From Streptomyces sp. P9-A4 (GTDB taxonomy: Bacteria; Actinomycetota; Actinomycetes; Streptomycetales; Streptomycetaceae): a stretch of 64,000 bases of DNA. A program made the translations under genes and the position numbers. The notes below the pieces were generated by a model, which saw only the letters and a program-made list of their open reading frames with translations, was not told where the DNA came from and searched no databases. Below are positions 1-8,110 of the stretch, piece by piece (within the stretch, counting starts at the first letter, position 1; each line of letters begins with the position of its first letter). The stretch lies in the NCBI RefSeq assembly GCF_036634195.1, contig NZ_JAZIFY010000001.1, positions 1,250,501 through 1,314,500 on the forward strand, in the 5' to 3' direction.

Positions 1-1
1 C

Positions 2-469
2 CTGATCGACGCGGCGCTCGCCTCGGGGACCCCGTTGCTCGGCATCTGCCGGGGGATGCAGCTCCTGAACGTGGCCCTGGGCGGGACGCTGGTCCAGCAT
101 CTCGAGGGGCATGTGGAGGCGGTCGGGGTGATCGGCCGGCACGCGGTGAAGCCGGTGCCGGGCACCCGGTACGCCTCGCTGGTCCCGGAACTCGCCGAGG
201 TCCCGACCTATCACCACCAGGCGGTCGACCGGCTGGGCACGGGACTCGCGCCCTCGGCGCACGCGGAGGACGGCACGGTGGAGGCGGTGGAACTCGCGGC
301 CCCGGCCTGGGTCCTCGGCGTCCAGTGGCATCCGGAGATGGGCGAGGACCTGCGGGTGATGCGGGGCCTGGTCGAGGCGGCGGCAGCGGCTGCGGCAACC
401 TCATCGGCGTCGGTGACACCGGCGGCGGCGGCGACTTCGGCGGCGTCGGGCGCGGTGGGGCGCGCCTGA
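2..469 (+). CDS. Gamma-glutamyl-gamma-aminobutyrate hydrolase family protein (peptidase C26), 5' truncated by window edge
   Basis: Class I glutamine amidotransferase-like hydrolase (peptidase C26, PuuD type), which cleaves gamma-glutamyl amide bonds such as gamma-Glu-GABA. The nucleophile elbow is visible as GICRGMQ about 15 residues into the visible part. The catalytic histidine lies in the WHPEM motif near the end. The start lies outside the window. After the WHPE motif comes an alanine-rich tail of about 35 residues (poly-Ala with Ser/Thr), unlikely to be structured. The next gene is convergent. In streptomycetes such hydrolases sit with glutamine-synthetase-like gamma-glutamylating enzymes of polyamine or ethanolamine use; that partner would be outside the window, so the exact substrate is unknown. 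Confidence 0.88.
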   Translation: MIDAALASGTPLLGICRGMQLLNVALGGTLVQHLEGHVEAVGVIGRHAVKPVPGTRYASLVPELAEVPTYHHQAVDRLGTGLAPSAHAEDGTVEAVELAAPAWVLGVQWHPEMGEDLRVMRGLVEAAAAAAATSSASVTPAAAATSAASGAVGRA

Positions 470-481
470 CGGCTGGTGCGG

Positions 482-522
482 ACGCGCGCGCGTGCGTACG
501 TGCGCGCGTGCGTACGTGCGCG
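482..522. repeat. 41-nt perfectly alternating purine-pyrimidine tract between convergent genes
   Basis: Every position from 482 to 522 alternates purine and pyrimidine, mostly CG and TG/CA steps. It contains a 16-nt unit (GCGCGTGCGTACGTGC) repeated twice in tandem. Such tracts are the classical Z-DNA-forming type. It fills the gap between the C26 hydrolase and the convergent NCS1 permease, where transcription from both sides meets. Confidence 0.85.
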
Positions 523-534
523 GCTCCTGCCCGC

Positions 535-1989
535 TCAGACGGCCGCGCGGGCGGCGAGCACCGTGCGGTCGTTCCGCATCAGGAGGGCGTAGAGGGCGGC
601 GGAGACGCCCATGCCGACCGGGAGGGAGAGGTCGATGCCGCCGAGGGCGGCGGCGACCGGTCCGGTGTAGACGGTGTTGACGCAGAGCGCGGCGGTGGTG
701 ACGCCGACGACCAGGGCGGAGGCGCCCGCCACGTTGACGCCGGCGGTGTACCAGAACGGGCCGCCGGGCGTCTCGTCCGAGAGCGCGACCCCGTCGTAAC
801 GGCAGCGCCGCAGCAGGACGTCGGTGGCGTAGATCGCCATCAGGGGGCCGATGAGGACGGTGATCACCTGGAGCGCGTTGCTCACGGTGTCCAGGAAGTT
901 GGAGACCAGCAGCCCGTACAGGGTCAGGGCGATGGCGACGGCCCCGTCGAAGAGGACGCTGACGGAGCGCCGGATGCGCAGGCCGACGGCCTGGAGCGCG
1001 AGTCCGGCGCTGTACGCGGTCAGGGCGTTGATGGCGATGGTGCCGAGGACCAGGGCGAGCAGGAAGACCGGGACGAACCAGCCGGGCAGGATCTCCTGGA
1101 GGGCGGTCTGCGGGTCCGTCATGTCGACGGCGGTGGCCGCGAAGGCGCCCAGCGAGCCGACGACGATGCTGGGCACGAAGGCGCCGAGCGCGGTCCAGCC
1201 GATGATCGCCTTCTTCGAGGCCGTACGGGGCAGGTAGCGGGAGAAGTCCGCGCTCGTCGTGTACGAGAGCGGGCCCGAGGCGACCATCGTGGTGCCCGCG
1301 AGCAGCAGGGCCCAGAGGTCGACGCCGGTGACCCGCGCGGCGGGGGTGTACGAGAAGTCCGCGTGCCGCAGCACGGCGAACGCGACGACGGTGAACGCCC
1401 CGGCCAGGACCAGGGTGATCGGCAGGTACAGCTTGATGATCAGGCCGTGCCCGTAGACGCTGATGACCAGCGTGAGTGCGGCGATGATCACGATGACCGC
1501 CACTTTCACCGGGGTCGTCGCGGTCATGCCGGTCTTCTCGACCAGCGCGAAGGCGGCGGTGGCCGCGGCGGCCAGGTTGAGGGCGAAGTAGCAGACGGAG
1601 ACGAGCCAGCCGCCGACCGCGTTGTTCACCCGGTTGCCGAGGACGCCGTAGACCGCCCGGGTGATCACCTCGCTGGGCGCGCCGGCCGCCGGCCCCGAGG
1701 TGGCCAACAGGCCCGTGAGCAGCCAGAAGAGGTTGCCGACGACGGTCACCGCGATGGCCTGCCAGAGGCTCAGGCCCATCAGGACGAGGGCGCCGCCGAT
1801 GACGAGGCTGAGGTAGTTGACGTTCGCCGCCGCCCAGACCGAGAACAGCTCGCGGGGGTGCCCGTGGCGCTCGGAATCGGGGATGTGGTCGATGCCGTGG
1901 GCCTCGATGCGGCCGGGCCGGTCGGAGGCCGGCGGGGTGACCGCTGCGTCCTGAGAGCGTGGGAGCGGATCGGGGATCGTGGAAGCCAT
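535..1989 (-). CDS. NCS1 family purine-cytosine permease-like transporter
   Basis: A 484-residue integral membrane protein with about 12 hydrophobic segments, resembling CodB/cytosine permeases of the nucleobase:cation symporter-1 family. The hydrophilic N-terminus of about 45 residues is followed by an ELFSVWAAANVNYLSL segment typical of TM1. A GPAAGAPSEVITRAVYG motif near residues 98-115 matches the conserved NCS1 loop. The ATG is preceded by GGAGG at good spacing. It is divergent from a TetR gene; a palindrome between them and a nearby amidohydrolase suggest uptake of a nucleobase-like or ring amide compound for hydrolysis. Substrate specificity cannot be read from the sequence. Confidence 0.88.
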   Translation of the reverse strand: MASTIPDPLPRSQDAAVTPPASDRPGRIEAHGIDHIPDSERHGHPRELFSVWAAANVNYLSLVIGGALVLMGLSLWQAIAVTVVGNLFWLLTGLLATSGPAAGAPSEVITRAVYGVLGNRVNNAVGGWLVSVCYFALNLAAAATAAFALVEKTGMTATTPVKVAVIVIIAALTLVISVYGHGLIIKLYLPITLVLAGAFTVVAFAVLRHADFSYTPAARVTGVDLWALLLAGTTMVASGPLSYTTSADFSRYLPRTASKKAIIGWTALGAFVPSIVVGSLGAFAATAVDMTDPQTALQEILPGWFVPVFLLALVLGTIAINALTAYSAGLALQAVGLRIRRSVSVLFDGAVAIALTLYGLLVSNFLDTVSNALQVITVLIGPLMAIYATDVLLRRCRYDGVALSDETPGGPFWYTAGVNVAGASALVVGVTTAALCVNTVYTGPVAAALGGIDLSLPVGMGVSAALYALLMRNDRTVLAARAAV

Positions 1990-2026
1990 GCGGCCCTCCG
2001 GATGCGTGTGGTGCCCACCTGGTTGC

Positions 2027-2048
2027 TTATTGGTCGCACACTCAATAA
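2027..2048. promoter_or_regulatory. Putative TetR operator between permease and regulator genes
   Basis: Perfect inverted repeat TTATTG-N10-CAATAA lies between the divergent NCS1 permease and TetR starts. It begins 37 nt upstream of the permease ATG and ends 10 nt before the regulator ATG. Size and place fit an autoregulatory TetR operator acting on both promoters; binding is inferred. Confidence 0.55.
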
Positions 2049-2058
2049 CATCGCCGGT

Positions 2059-2709
2059 ATGCCGTCAAGCGTCCAGCGCAAGAGAGTTCGGAAAACTCCC
2101 GAAGCCCGGCGGGCCGAGATCGTGGAGACCGCCGCACGCGTGGCCCTGACCGAGGGCCTCGAGTGCGTCACCCTGCGGCGGATCGCCGACGAGCTCTCCG
2201 TCCGGCCCGGTCTGATCAGCCACTACTTCCCCTCGGCGGAGGACCTGGTGGGCGAGGCGTTCAGCGTGGCCGCCACCGGCGAGCTGGACGCACTGCTCCC
2301 CGCCGACCGGCCGCACGGGACCCCCACGCAGTACCTCGCGCGGTACTTCGCCCTCTCGGCCGGAGAGGACTACGACGACATCAGCCGCCTCTGGATCAAC
2401 GCCCGGCACCTCAGCCGGTACCGGTCCGTCCTGCGCGACCGGGTGGCCGAGCAGGAACTCGCCTCCGACGACCGCCTGGAGCAGCTGATCCGCGAGGGCG
2501 TCGAGCGCGGCGAGTTCCGCACGGACGACCCGCGCGCCACGGCCATCCAGATCCTGGTGGTCCTCGACGGCCTCGGCGCCCACGCCAACACCGACCGGAG
2601 CAACCGCCCGGCGGCCGTGACGCGTCTGGCGCTCACCACGGCGGAACGCGAACTCGGCCTGGCGCACGGGGCGCTGACCGACATACCACCACCGGCCGTG
2701 CCCTCCTGA
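2059..2709 (+). CDS. TetR/AcrR family transcriptional regulator
   Basis: A 216-residue regulator. An N-terminal TetR helix-turn-helix occupies about residues 15-60 (RRAEIVETAARVALTEG, then VTLRRIADELSVRPGLISHYF). A helical ligand-binding domain with a BetI-like C-terminal part follows. The YFALSAGEDYDDISRLWI region and the REGVERGEF motif fit the family. The start was set at the ATG directly before SSVQRKRVRK, since the open frame upstream is antisense to the permease. A palindrome just upstream suggests autoregulation and control of the permease; the amidohydrolase downstream, in the same direction 250 nt away, may belong to the same regulon. Confidence 0.88.
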   Translation: MPSSVQRKRVRKTPEARRAEIVETAARVALTEGLECVTLRRIADELSVRPGLISHYFPSAEDLVGEAFSVAATGELDALLPADRPHGTPTQYLARYFALSAGEDYDDISRLWINARHLSRYRSVLRDRVAEQELASDDRLEQLIREGVERGEFRTDDPRATAIQILVVLDGLGAHANTDRSNRPAAVTRLALTTAERELGLAHGALTDIPPPAVPS

Positions 2710-2935
2710 CCGGCGTGACGCCGAGAGCCGTGCCCGGCTGTTCGACGTGAACGCGGTGGCCGGGCCGGCTGACCTGCGTACCGCCACCGGCTGAATCCCC
2801 TGCCCTGTGTGACACCGCCGGAGCGAGCCCGCACGCCCCGCGTGACACCGCTGGAGCGAACCCTCCTGACCAGTGTGACGCCGACGGCCGTGCCCTCCCC
2901 GACCCTCCCCCTTCGTCGAGGCCCTGCGGGCCTCC
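2705..2935. repeat. Degenerate direct repeats between TetR gene and amidohydrolase
   Basis: The 250-nt gap carries imperfect copies of GTGACRCCG-type units about 30 nt long. The clearest pair is CCTGACCRGYGTGACGCCG starting near 2705 and again near 2865, each followed by a G/C-rich GCCGTGCCC block. A second pair is TGACACCGCCGGAGCGAGCC and TGACACCGCTGGAGCGAACC near 2810 and 2842. No gene is supported here. Confidence 0.6.
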
Positions 2936-2959
2936 CCCGCACTCTTCCTGGAGCCACCC

Positions 2960-4588
2960 GTGCGCACCCGACTCGTCCTGCTCTCCGCCCGTCTGCTCGA
3001 CCCCGGCACGGGCGCGTTCCTGCCGGAGACGGCACTCGCCGTCTCCGACGACGGCCGGATCGCCGCCCTGGGCGACGACCGTGACATCCGCGCGCTCGCC
3101 GGGCCCGCCACCACGGTCGTCGACCTCAAGGGCGCCGTGGTCACCCCCGGCCTGGTCGACGGGCACCTCCACCCGGTGTCCGGCGCCGAGCTGACCCACG
3201 GACTCGACCTGTCGTACTGCGCCGACCTCGACGACGTACGGGAGGCCCTCGACCGGGAGGTGCGGACACTCGGCCGGGGCGACTGGCTCTTCGCCTGGGG
3301 TCTCGACCCGAACGTCTTCGGCGGCCTGCCCGTGGGCATCGCCCCCTTCGACACCGTCCTGGACGGCGTCCCGGCCTTCCTGCTGCTCTTCGACGCCCAC
3401 TCGGCGCTCGCCAGCCGGCGGGCGCTCGAACTCGCCGGGGTCGACGGCCCCCGCACCTTCGACCAGGCCTCCGCCGAGGTCGTCTGCGACGCCGACGGGC
3501 GCCCGACCGGGCTCCTCCAGGAGGACGCCGCCTGCGATCTGGTCGAGCGGGTCGCCCCCCGCCCCACCCCCGAGGAGAGCCGGGAGCGCCTGGCTGCCGC
3601 CCTGCGGTCCATGGCCGCGGCCGGTCTCACCGGTGGTCACGCCATGGACGCCAACGGCGAGAGCCTCGCGCTGTACGGGGAGCTCGACGCGGCCGGCGAG
3701 CTGGCACTGCGGCTTCGGGTGGCGCCCTGGTGCCAGCCCGGCACGGGCGCGGAGGGCGTACGGGCCCTGATCGCGCGGCAGGGCACGGGCGGGGCGCTGT
3801 GGCAGGTCGTGGGCGTGAAGCTCTTCATGGACGGGACCATCGACAACGGCACCGCGTGGCTGGAGCGCCCCGACTGCCACGGCGAGTCCACGCACGCGTT
3901 CTGGCCGGACCCGGCGGCGTACACCCACATCATCGGGGAACTGCACCGGGCGGGAGTGCCGACCGCGACGCACGCCATCGGGGACGCGGCGGTCCGGCAC
4001 GTGCTGGACTCCGTCGAGAAGGCCCGGGCCTCCGGCGGCGACGAGGTCCGGCACCGGGTCGAACACATCGAGACCGTGCCGGACGACACCCTGCGCCGCT
4101 TCGCCGACCTGGGCGTCCTCGCGTCCATGCAGCCCACCCACTGCTGCGACTTCACCCGCGCCGACCACACCGACAACTGGTCCCGCCGACTCGGCGAGGA
4201 GCGCGCCGGGCGGGCGTGGCGCTGCCGTGACCTGGCCGATTCCGGGGCCACGGTGGTCCTCGGTTCGGACTGGCCGATCGCGCCGTTCCCGCCGCTCGGC
4301 GTGATGGCCGGGGCCCGGCACCGGCGACCGAGCCGCGACCTCGGCCGGGCGCCGCACGGCCCTGAGCAGGCACTGACGGCGCTGGAGGCGCTGCGGGGCA
4401 TGACGACGGCGCCGGCGTACGCGGCGGGCGAGGAGCACGAGGCGGGCCGGATCGCCCCGGGGTTCCGCGCGGACCTCGCGGTCTTCGCGGACGACCCGCT
4501 CACCACGGCGTCGACGGACCTGCCGGACCTGCCGGTCCTGCTCACGGTCCTGAACGGCCGGATCACCCACCGGGCTACGGGCGTCTGA
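2960..4588 (+). CDS. YtcJ-like metal-dependent amidohydrolase (Amidohydro_3)
   Basis: A 542-residue amidohydrolase-superfamily enzyme expected to hydrolyse amide or ring C-N bonds with a divalent metal. The composite beta-sandwich/TIM barrel is recognisable: a beta-rich N-terminus ends in VTPGLVDGHLHP (HxH metal site, near residue 68), followed by ATHAIGDAAV, HRVEHIE and GSDWPIAPFPPLGVM, which supply further metal and catalytic residues. The C-terminus returns to the beta domain (GRIAPGFRADLAVFADDPL). GTG start with GGAG six bases upstream. Length is normal for YtcJ-type proteins. Substrate unknown; the neighbouring NCS1 permease and TetR gene suggest an imported heterocycle. Confidence 0.88.
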   Translation: MRTRLVLLSARLLDPGTGAFLPETALAVSDDGRIAALGDDRDIRALAGPATTVVDLKGAVVTPGLVDGHLHPVSGAELTHGLDLSYCADLDDVREALDREVRTLGRGDWLFAWGLDPNVFGGLPVGIAPFDTVLDGVPAFLLLFDAHSALASRRALELAGVDGPRTFDQASAEVVCDADGRPTGLLQEDAACDLVERVAPRPTPEESRERLAAALRSMAAAGLTGGHAMDANGESLALYGELDAAGELALRLRVAPWCQPGTGAEGVRALIARQGTGGALWQVVGVKLFMDGTIDNGTAWLERPDCHGESTHAFWPDPAAYTHIIGELHRAGVPTATHAIGDAAVRHVLDSVEKARASGGDEVRHRVEHIETVPDDTLRRFADLGVLASMQPTHCCDFTRADHTDNWSRRLGEERAGRAWRCRDLADSGATVVLGSDWPIAPFPPLGVMAGARHRRPSRDLGRAPHGPEQALTALEALRGMTTAPAYAAGEEHEAGRIAPGFRADLAVFADDPLTTASTDLPDLPVLLTVLNGRITHRATGV

Positions 4589-4652
4589 GGCTCGCCGTCA
4601 CGGCGGTCTCCCCCGCCGTGACGGCGGCGCGCGGCGCGGCGAAGCAGACGGC

Positions 4653-4736
4653 CGGTCGGTCCGTCCGTCGGTCCGTCCGTCGGTCCGTCCGTCCGTCGGT
4701 CGGTCCGTCCGTCCGTCGGTCCGTCCGTCCGTCGGT
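4653..4736. repeat. Tetranucleotide microsatellite, 21 units of CGGT/CCGT
   Basis: Eighty-four bases made only of CGGT and CCGT units in irregular order (7 CGGT, 14 CCGT), just after the amidohydrolase stop. Such tracts vary by slipped-strand mispairing. No gene spans it, so length changes would not affect a protein. Confidence 0.9.
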
Positions 4737-4822
4737 CCGCGCCTCGGCAGCCCAGCGGCCCGGCTGGACCATGGGTCCGCCGGCCCGCTGGGCGGGGCGT
4801 CGAGCAAGCCCGTCGGCCCTAC

Positions 4823-4990
4823 GGCCGAGTCGTCGAGCTGTCCTCAGCCCGCCGCGCGGGCGTCCCACCCTCCCCCAGCCCTCCGGCCGGGTCGTCGAAC
4901 TCCCCCTCAGCCCGCAGCGCGGGCTCCCGAGCCGCCCCTCACCGCTCCGGCCGGGGCGTCGAGCCGCCCCTCACCCCGCCGGCCGGGCGC
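4823..4990. repeat. Degenerate repeats of about 60 nt running into the LysR gene end
   Basis: Units beginning GGCCGRGKCGTCGARC start at 4823, 4885 and 4949, with a partial one at 4981. Each is followed by a pyrimidine-rich CCCTCASCCCG block. Spacings are 62, 64 and 32 nt. The last unit overlaps the C-terminal codons of the LysR gene. With the microsatellite, this fills the whole 382-nt gap 4589-4970; I see no gene there. Confidence 0.6.
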
Positions 4991-6200
4991 GGGTCAGGGA
5001 GAGGAGGTCGCGGGCCGGGCCCGTCGGGCGGTGGCCCGTCGGCCAGACGGCCCGCAGGTCGCGGCGGAGCATTACCCCCTCCACCGGGATGGCGACCAGC
5101 CGCCGCGAGGCCAGTTCCTCGGCGATGGCGAGTTCGCTGAGGACGGCCGGCCCGGCGCCGCTGACGGCGGCGGCCTTCACCGCGGTGGTGGAGGCGAGTT
5201 CGAGGAGCGGCTGCGCGAGGCCGCCGTGGGCGGACAGCGCCGCGTCCAGAACCTGCCGGGTTCCCGAGCCGCGCTCCCGCAGGACCAGCGGGGTCGCGGC
5301 CAGCTCCGCCGGGTCCACCGGGCCCCGGCGGCGGGCCCACGGGTGCGAGGGGGCCGCGACGACCGCGAGCCGGTCGTGGGCGACGACCACGCCGTCGAGC
5401 CCCTCGGGCACGGCGAGGCCCTCCACGAAGCCGATGTCCGCCTCGTTGCCGAGGAGCCGTTCCGCGACCACCGCCGAGTTGCCCGCCTGGAGCGATACCG
5501 CCGTGTCGGGGCGCTCGGCGCGCAGCGCGATCAGCCAGCCCGGCAGCAGGTACTCGGCGATCGTCATGGACGCGGCGACCCGCAGCCGGGAGTCCCGCCG
5601 CCCGCGCAGGGCCTGGGCGCCCGCGTCGAAGGCCTCGGCGGCCTCGACGATCCGGCGCGCCCAGTCGGTGACGAGCGCACCCGCGTCGGTGAGCCGTGAG
5701 CCCCGGGGCGAACGGTCGACGAGGGCCACGCCCAGCTGTCGTTCCATCGAGCGGATGCGGCTGCTGGCAGCGGGCTGGGTGATGCCGACCTCGCGGGCGG
5801 CGGCGCCGAGGCTGCCGTGCCGGGCGACGGCGAGGAGCAGTTCGAGGGCGCCGAGGTCGGGAACCCGATGGTGGAGCTGCGCCTTGACCTCGCCGCCGTA
5901 CACCTCACCGGCCCGCGAGCCCCGAACGACCTGACCACCGGGCTCGCCCCGCCGCGGCCCAACCCCGCGAGCCCCGCCGACGGGGCTCCCGCCACCGGAT
6001 GCCCCACCGCCGGGCGCCCCGCCGCCAGCCGGCCCGCCAGGGAATGCCCCGGCGGCGGGGCTCCCGCCGCTGGAGGCCCCCCCGGCGGATGCCCCACCGC
6101 CGGCGGTCCCACCGATCGGCGCCCCGCCGCCCAGGCTCCCGCCGTCGGCCGCCCCCTCGCCGTTCGTCCCGCTGCCCCGCGTCTCCCAGCTCCTGCTCAT
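4971..6200 (-). CDS. LysR family transcriptional regulator with glycine-rich pentapeptide repeats at the N-terminus
   Basis: A LysR-type regulator. The HTH begins near residue 115 of the longest frame (ALELLLAVARHGSLGAAAREVGITQPAASSRIRSMERQLG) and the substrate-binding domain fills the rest (effector core around VAASMTIAEYLLPGW). The frame upstream of the HTH contains about 12 pentads of the form xGG(A/S)x, a 15-nt DNA period that keeps the frame. A GTG at 5903 would give a normal 310-residue LysR without this extension. I give the ATG at 6200 because the frame is uninterrupted and ends close to the divergent exporter gene, but that start lacks a clear ribosome site. It probably controls the divergent TDT transporter. 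Confidence 0.78.
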   Translation of the reverse strand: MSRSWETRGSGTNGEGAADGGSLGGGAPIGGTAGGGASAGGASSGGSPAAGAFPGGPAGGGAPGGGASGGGSPVGGARGVGPRRGEPGGQVVRGSRAGEVYGGEVKAQLHHRVPDLGALELLLAVARHGSLGAAAREVGITQPAASSRIRSMERQLGVALVDRSPRGSRLTDAGALVTDWARRIVEAAEAFDAGAQALRGRRDSRLRVAASMTIAEYLLPGWLIALRAERPDTAVSLQAGNSAVVAERLLGNEADIGFVEGLAVPEGLDGVVVAHDRLAVVAAPSHPWARRRGPVDPAELAATPLVLRERGSGTRQVLDAALSAHGGLAQPLLELASTTAVKAAAVSGAGPAVLSELAIAEELASRRLVAIPVEGVMLRRDLRAVWPTGHRPTGPARDLLSLTRARPAG

Positions 6201-6222
6201 AAAGCCAGCTTATGGCGTCATA
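6199..6222. promoter_or_regulatory. Two overlapping palindromes between LysR gene and TDT exporter
   Basis: ATAA-N7-TTAT at 6199-6213 overlaps TATG-GCGT-CATA at 6211-6222, about 50 nt before the exporter ATG. Size and place fit a LysR-type operator. The first palindrome overlaps the ATG at 6200, which weakens that start choice for the regulator. Confidence 0.5.
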
Positions 6223-6270
6223 GCCACAAGATCCCTGGTGGGGGGCCTGGAAGAGGGCGACGGTGGAGGC

Positions 6271-7443
6271 ATGGCAAGCCCCGCACTTCCCCGTCCCGCC
6301 CTCCCCGCCCGAGCCCACGGGCCCCGGCCGGTCGCCCCGCCCACCCGTTCCGTCCGTCACCTCGGGCCGAACTGGTACGCCTCCGTGATGGGTACGGCCA
6401 TCGTGGCCAACGCCGGCGCCGGCCTCCCCTCCGCCGGTCCCGGTCTCCGCACCGCCTGCGCGGCCGTCTGGACGCTCTCGCTCGCGATGCTGCTCGTCCT
6501 GCTCGCCGCCCGCGCCACGCACTGGATCCGCCACCGCGACCAGGCCCGCGCCCACCTCCTCGACCCCGCGATGGCGCCGTTCTACGGCTGTCTGTCGATG
6601 GCGCTGCTCGCCGTCGGCGGCGGCGCGATGATCGTCGGCCGCGACTGGATCGGGCTCCCCGCGGCCGTCGCGCTGGACACCGTCCTGTTCACCGTCGGCA
6701 CGGTGATCGGTCTCGCGGCCGCGGTGGTCGTCCCGTACCTGATGGTGGTGCACCACCGGATCGAGGGCGCCTCCCCGGTGTGGCTGCTGCCGGTCGTCGC
6801 GCCGATGGTCTCCGCCGCCCTCGGCCCGCTGCTCGTGCCCCATCTGCCGGCCGGGCAGGCCCAGCAGACCCTGCTCATCGCCTGCTGGGCGATGTTCGGC
6901 GTCAGCCTGCTCGCGACCCTGGTCATGCTGCCCCTGGTGTTCGGGCGGCTGGTGACCGGCGGGCCGCTGCCGCTCGCGCTCACCCCCACCCTCTTCCTGG
7001 TCCTCGGCCCGCTCGGCCAGTCGACGACCGCCGCCAACAAGTTCGCCGACGTGGCTCCGGGCGTGCTGCCCGCCCCGTACGCGCACGGCTTCGCCTCCTT
7101 CGCCGTCCTCTACGGCGTGCCCGTCATGGGCTTCGCGCTGCTGTGGCTGGCGCTCGCCGGGGCGATGGTGCTGCGGGCCCGCCGACAGGGCATGGGCTTC
7201 GCGATGACCTTCTGGGCGTTCACCTTCCCGATCGGCACCTGTGTGACCGGCGCCGAGGGGCTGGCCCAGCACACCGGACTCGTCGTGTTCGACGGTCTCG
7301 CGGTCTTCCTGTACGCGCTGCTCCTCACGGCCTGGCTGGTGGCCGCGATCCACACGGTGCGCGGTCTCGTCAGCGGTGCGCTGCTCGCAGGGCCCGCGCC
7401 AGTGCCTGCGGAGCCTCGGCCAGCGACGGCCCGTACCAGGTGA
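6271..7443 (+). CDS. TDT (tellurite-resistance/dicarboxylate transporter) family membrane protein
   Basis: A 390-residue membrane protein with about ten hydrophobic segments. HLGPNWYASVMGTAIVANAG near residue 30 matches the family's first helix (GxxxFxxVMGTGI type). Members include the MAE1 malate transporter, the TehA channel and the SSU1 sulfite exporter. The start is the ATG preceded by GGTGGAGG; an earlier in-frame GTG at 6238 lacks a ribosome site. It is divergent from the LysR gene, the usual regulator-exporter pairing. The 3' end overlaps the convergent metal-receptor gene by 74 nt. Substrate undetermined; anion export such as sulfite or dicarboxylate is plausible. Confidence 0.83.
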   Translation: MASPALPRPALPARAHGPRPVAPPTRSVRHLGPNWYASVMGTAIVANAGAGLPSAGPGLRTACAAVWTLSLAMLLVLLAARATHWIRHRDQARAHLLDPAMAPFYGCLSMALLAVGGGAMIVGRDWIGLPAAVALDTVLFTVGTVIGLAAAVVVPYLMVVHHRIEGASPVWLLPVVAPMVSAALGPLLVPHLPAGQAQQTLLIACWAMFGVSLLATLVMLPLVFGRLVTGGPLPLALTPTLFLVLGPLGQSTTAANKFADVAPGVLPAPYAHGFASFAVLYGVPVMGFALLWLALAGAMVLRARRQGMGFAMTFWAFTFPIGTCVTGAEGLAQHTGLVVFDGLAVFLYALLLTAWLVAAIHTVRGLVSGALLAGPAPVPAEPRPATARTR

Positions 7444-8110
7444 GAAGTCGCCCGTCGACGAGCGCGGCGGCGGTCCCGGGGAACGCCTCGGGGCCGTCCT
7501 CGCGTGTGAAGCGGTAGGGCTCGTCGGGCAGCACGACGAGGTCGGGCGCGGCGGCGCGCAGCTCGTCGAGCGGGAGGCGCGGATAGCGCTCGGGGTGGCC
7601 GGCGTACAGGTTCCGGACGCCGAGCCGGGCCAGCAGGTCTCCGGCGAAGGTGTCCCGGCCGAGCACCATCCAGGGGCGGCGCCAGATCGGCACGACGGCG
7701 GTGTACGGCCCCTCCGGGGTGACCGCCGCCCATGCCTCCTCGGCCTCGTCGAGCCAGCGGGGCCGGCGGGGCGCGCCGCAGGCGGCGAGGACCCGTTCCA
7801 GTTCCCGCAGGCCCTGGTCGAGGGTGTGGATGCCGGTGACGAGGACCTCGGTCCCGGCGGCCCGGAGGGCGGCGAGGTCAGGGGCGCGGTTCTCCTCCTC
7901 GTTGGCGAGGACGAGGTCGGGTCGGAGGGCGAGGATCGCGGGGACGTCCGGGTTCTTGGTGCCGCCGATGCGGACGACGTCGAGGCCGGCGGGCCGGACG
8001 CACCAGTCGGTGGCGCCGACGAGCACGCCGGGCGCGGTGACGGCGACGGCCTCCGTCAGGGAGGGCACGAGGGACACGACCCGGATGGGGGCGCCTCGCC
8101 CGGCCCTCAT
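7370..8110 (-). CDS. Helical backbone metal receptor (BtuF/FepB-like fold) without signal peptide
   Basis: A 246-residue protein of the periplasmic-binding-protein-like family for cobalamin/ferric siderophores (PF01497). It starts directly with the RVVSLVPSLTEAV strand and shows GGTKNPDVPAILALRPDLVLA and APDLVVLPDEPYRFTRED, all typical. It has no signal peptide, lipobox or adjacent ABC permease, so it may be a cytoplasmic relative and not a true transport receptor. Its ATG overlaps the stop of the XRE-cupin gene (ATGA), giving tight translational coupling. Its 3' end overlaps the convergent TDT gene. The ligand is unknown. Confidence 0.8.
   Translation of the reverse strand: MRAGRGAPIRVVSLVPSLTEAVAVTAPGVLVGATDWCVRPAGLDVVRIGGTKNPDVPAILALRPDLVLANEEENRAPDLAALRAAGTEVLVTGIHTLDQGLRELERVLAACGAPRRPRWLDEAEEAWAAVTPEGPYTAVVPIWRRPWMVLGRDTFAGDLLARLGVRNLYAGHPERYPRLPLDELRAAAPDLVVLPDEPYRFTREDGPEAFPGTAAALVDGRLLTWYGPSLAEAPQALARALRAAHR

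Noticed and set aside
2710..2959. Short gene between TetR and the amidohydrolase
   Set aside because: Open frames here are made of degenerate repeats and overlap the amidohydrolase start out of frame.
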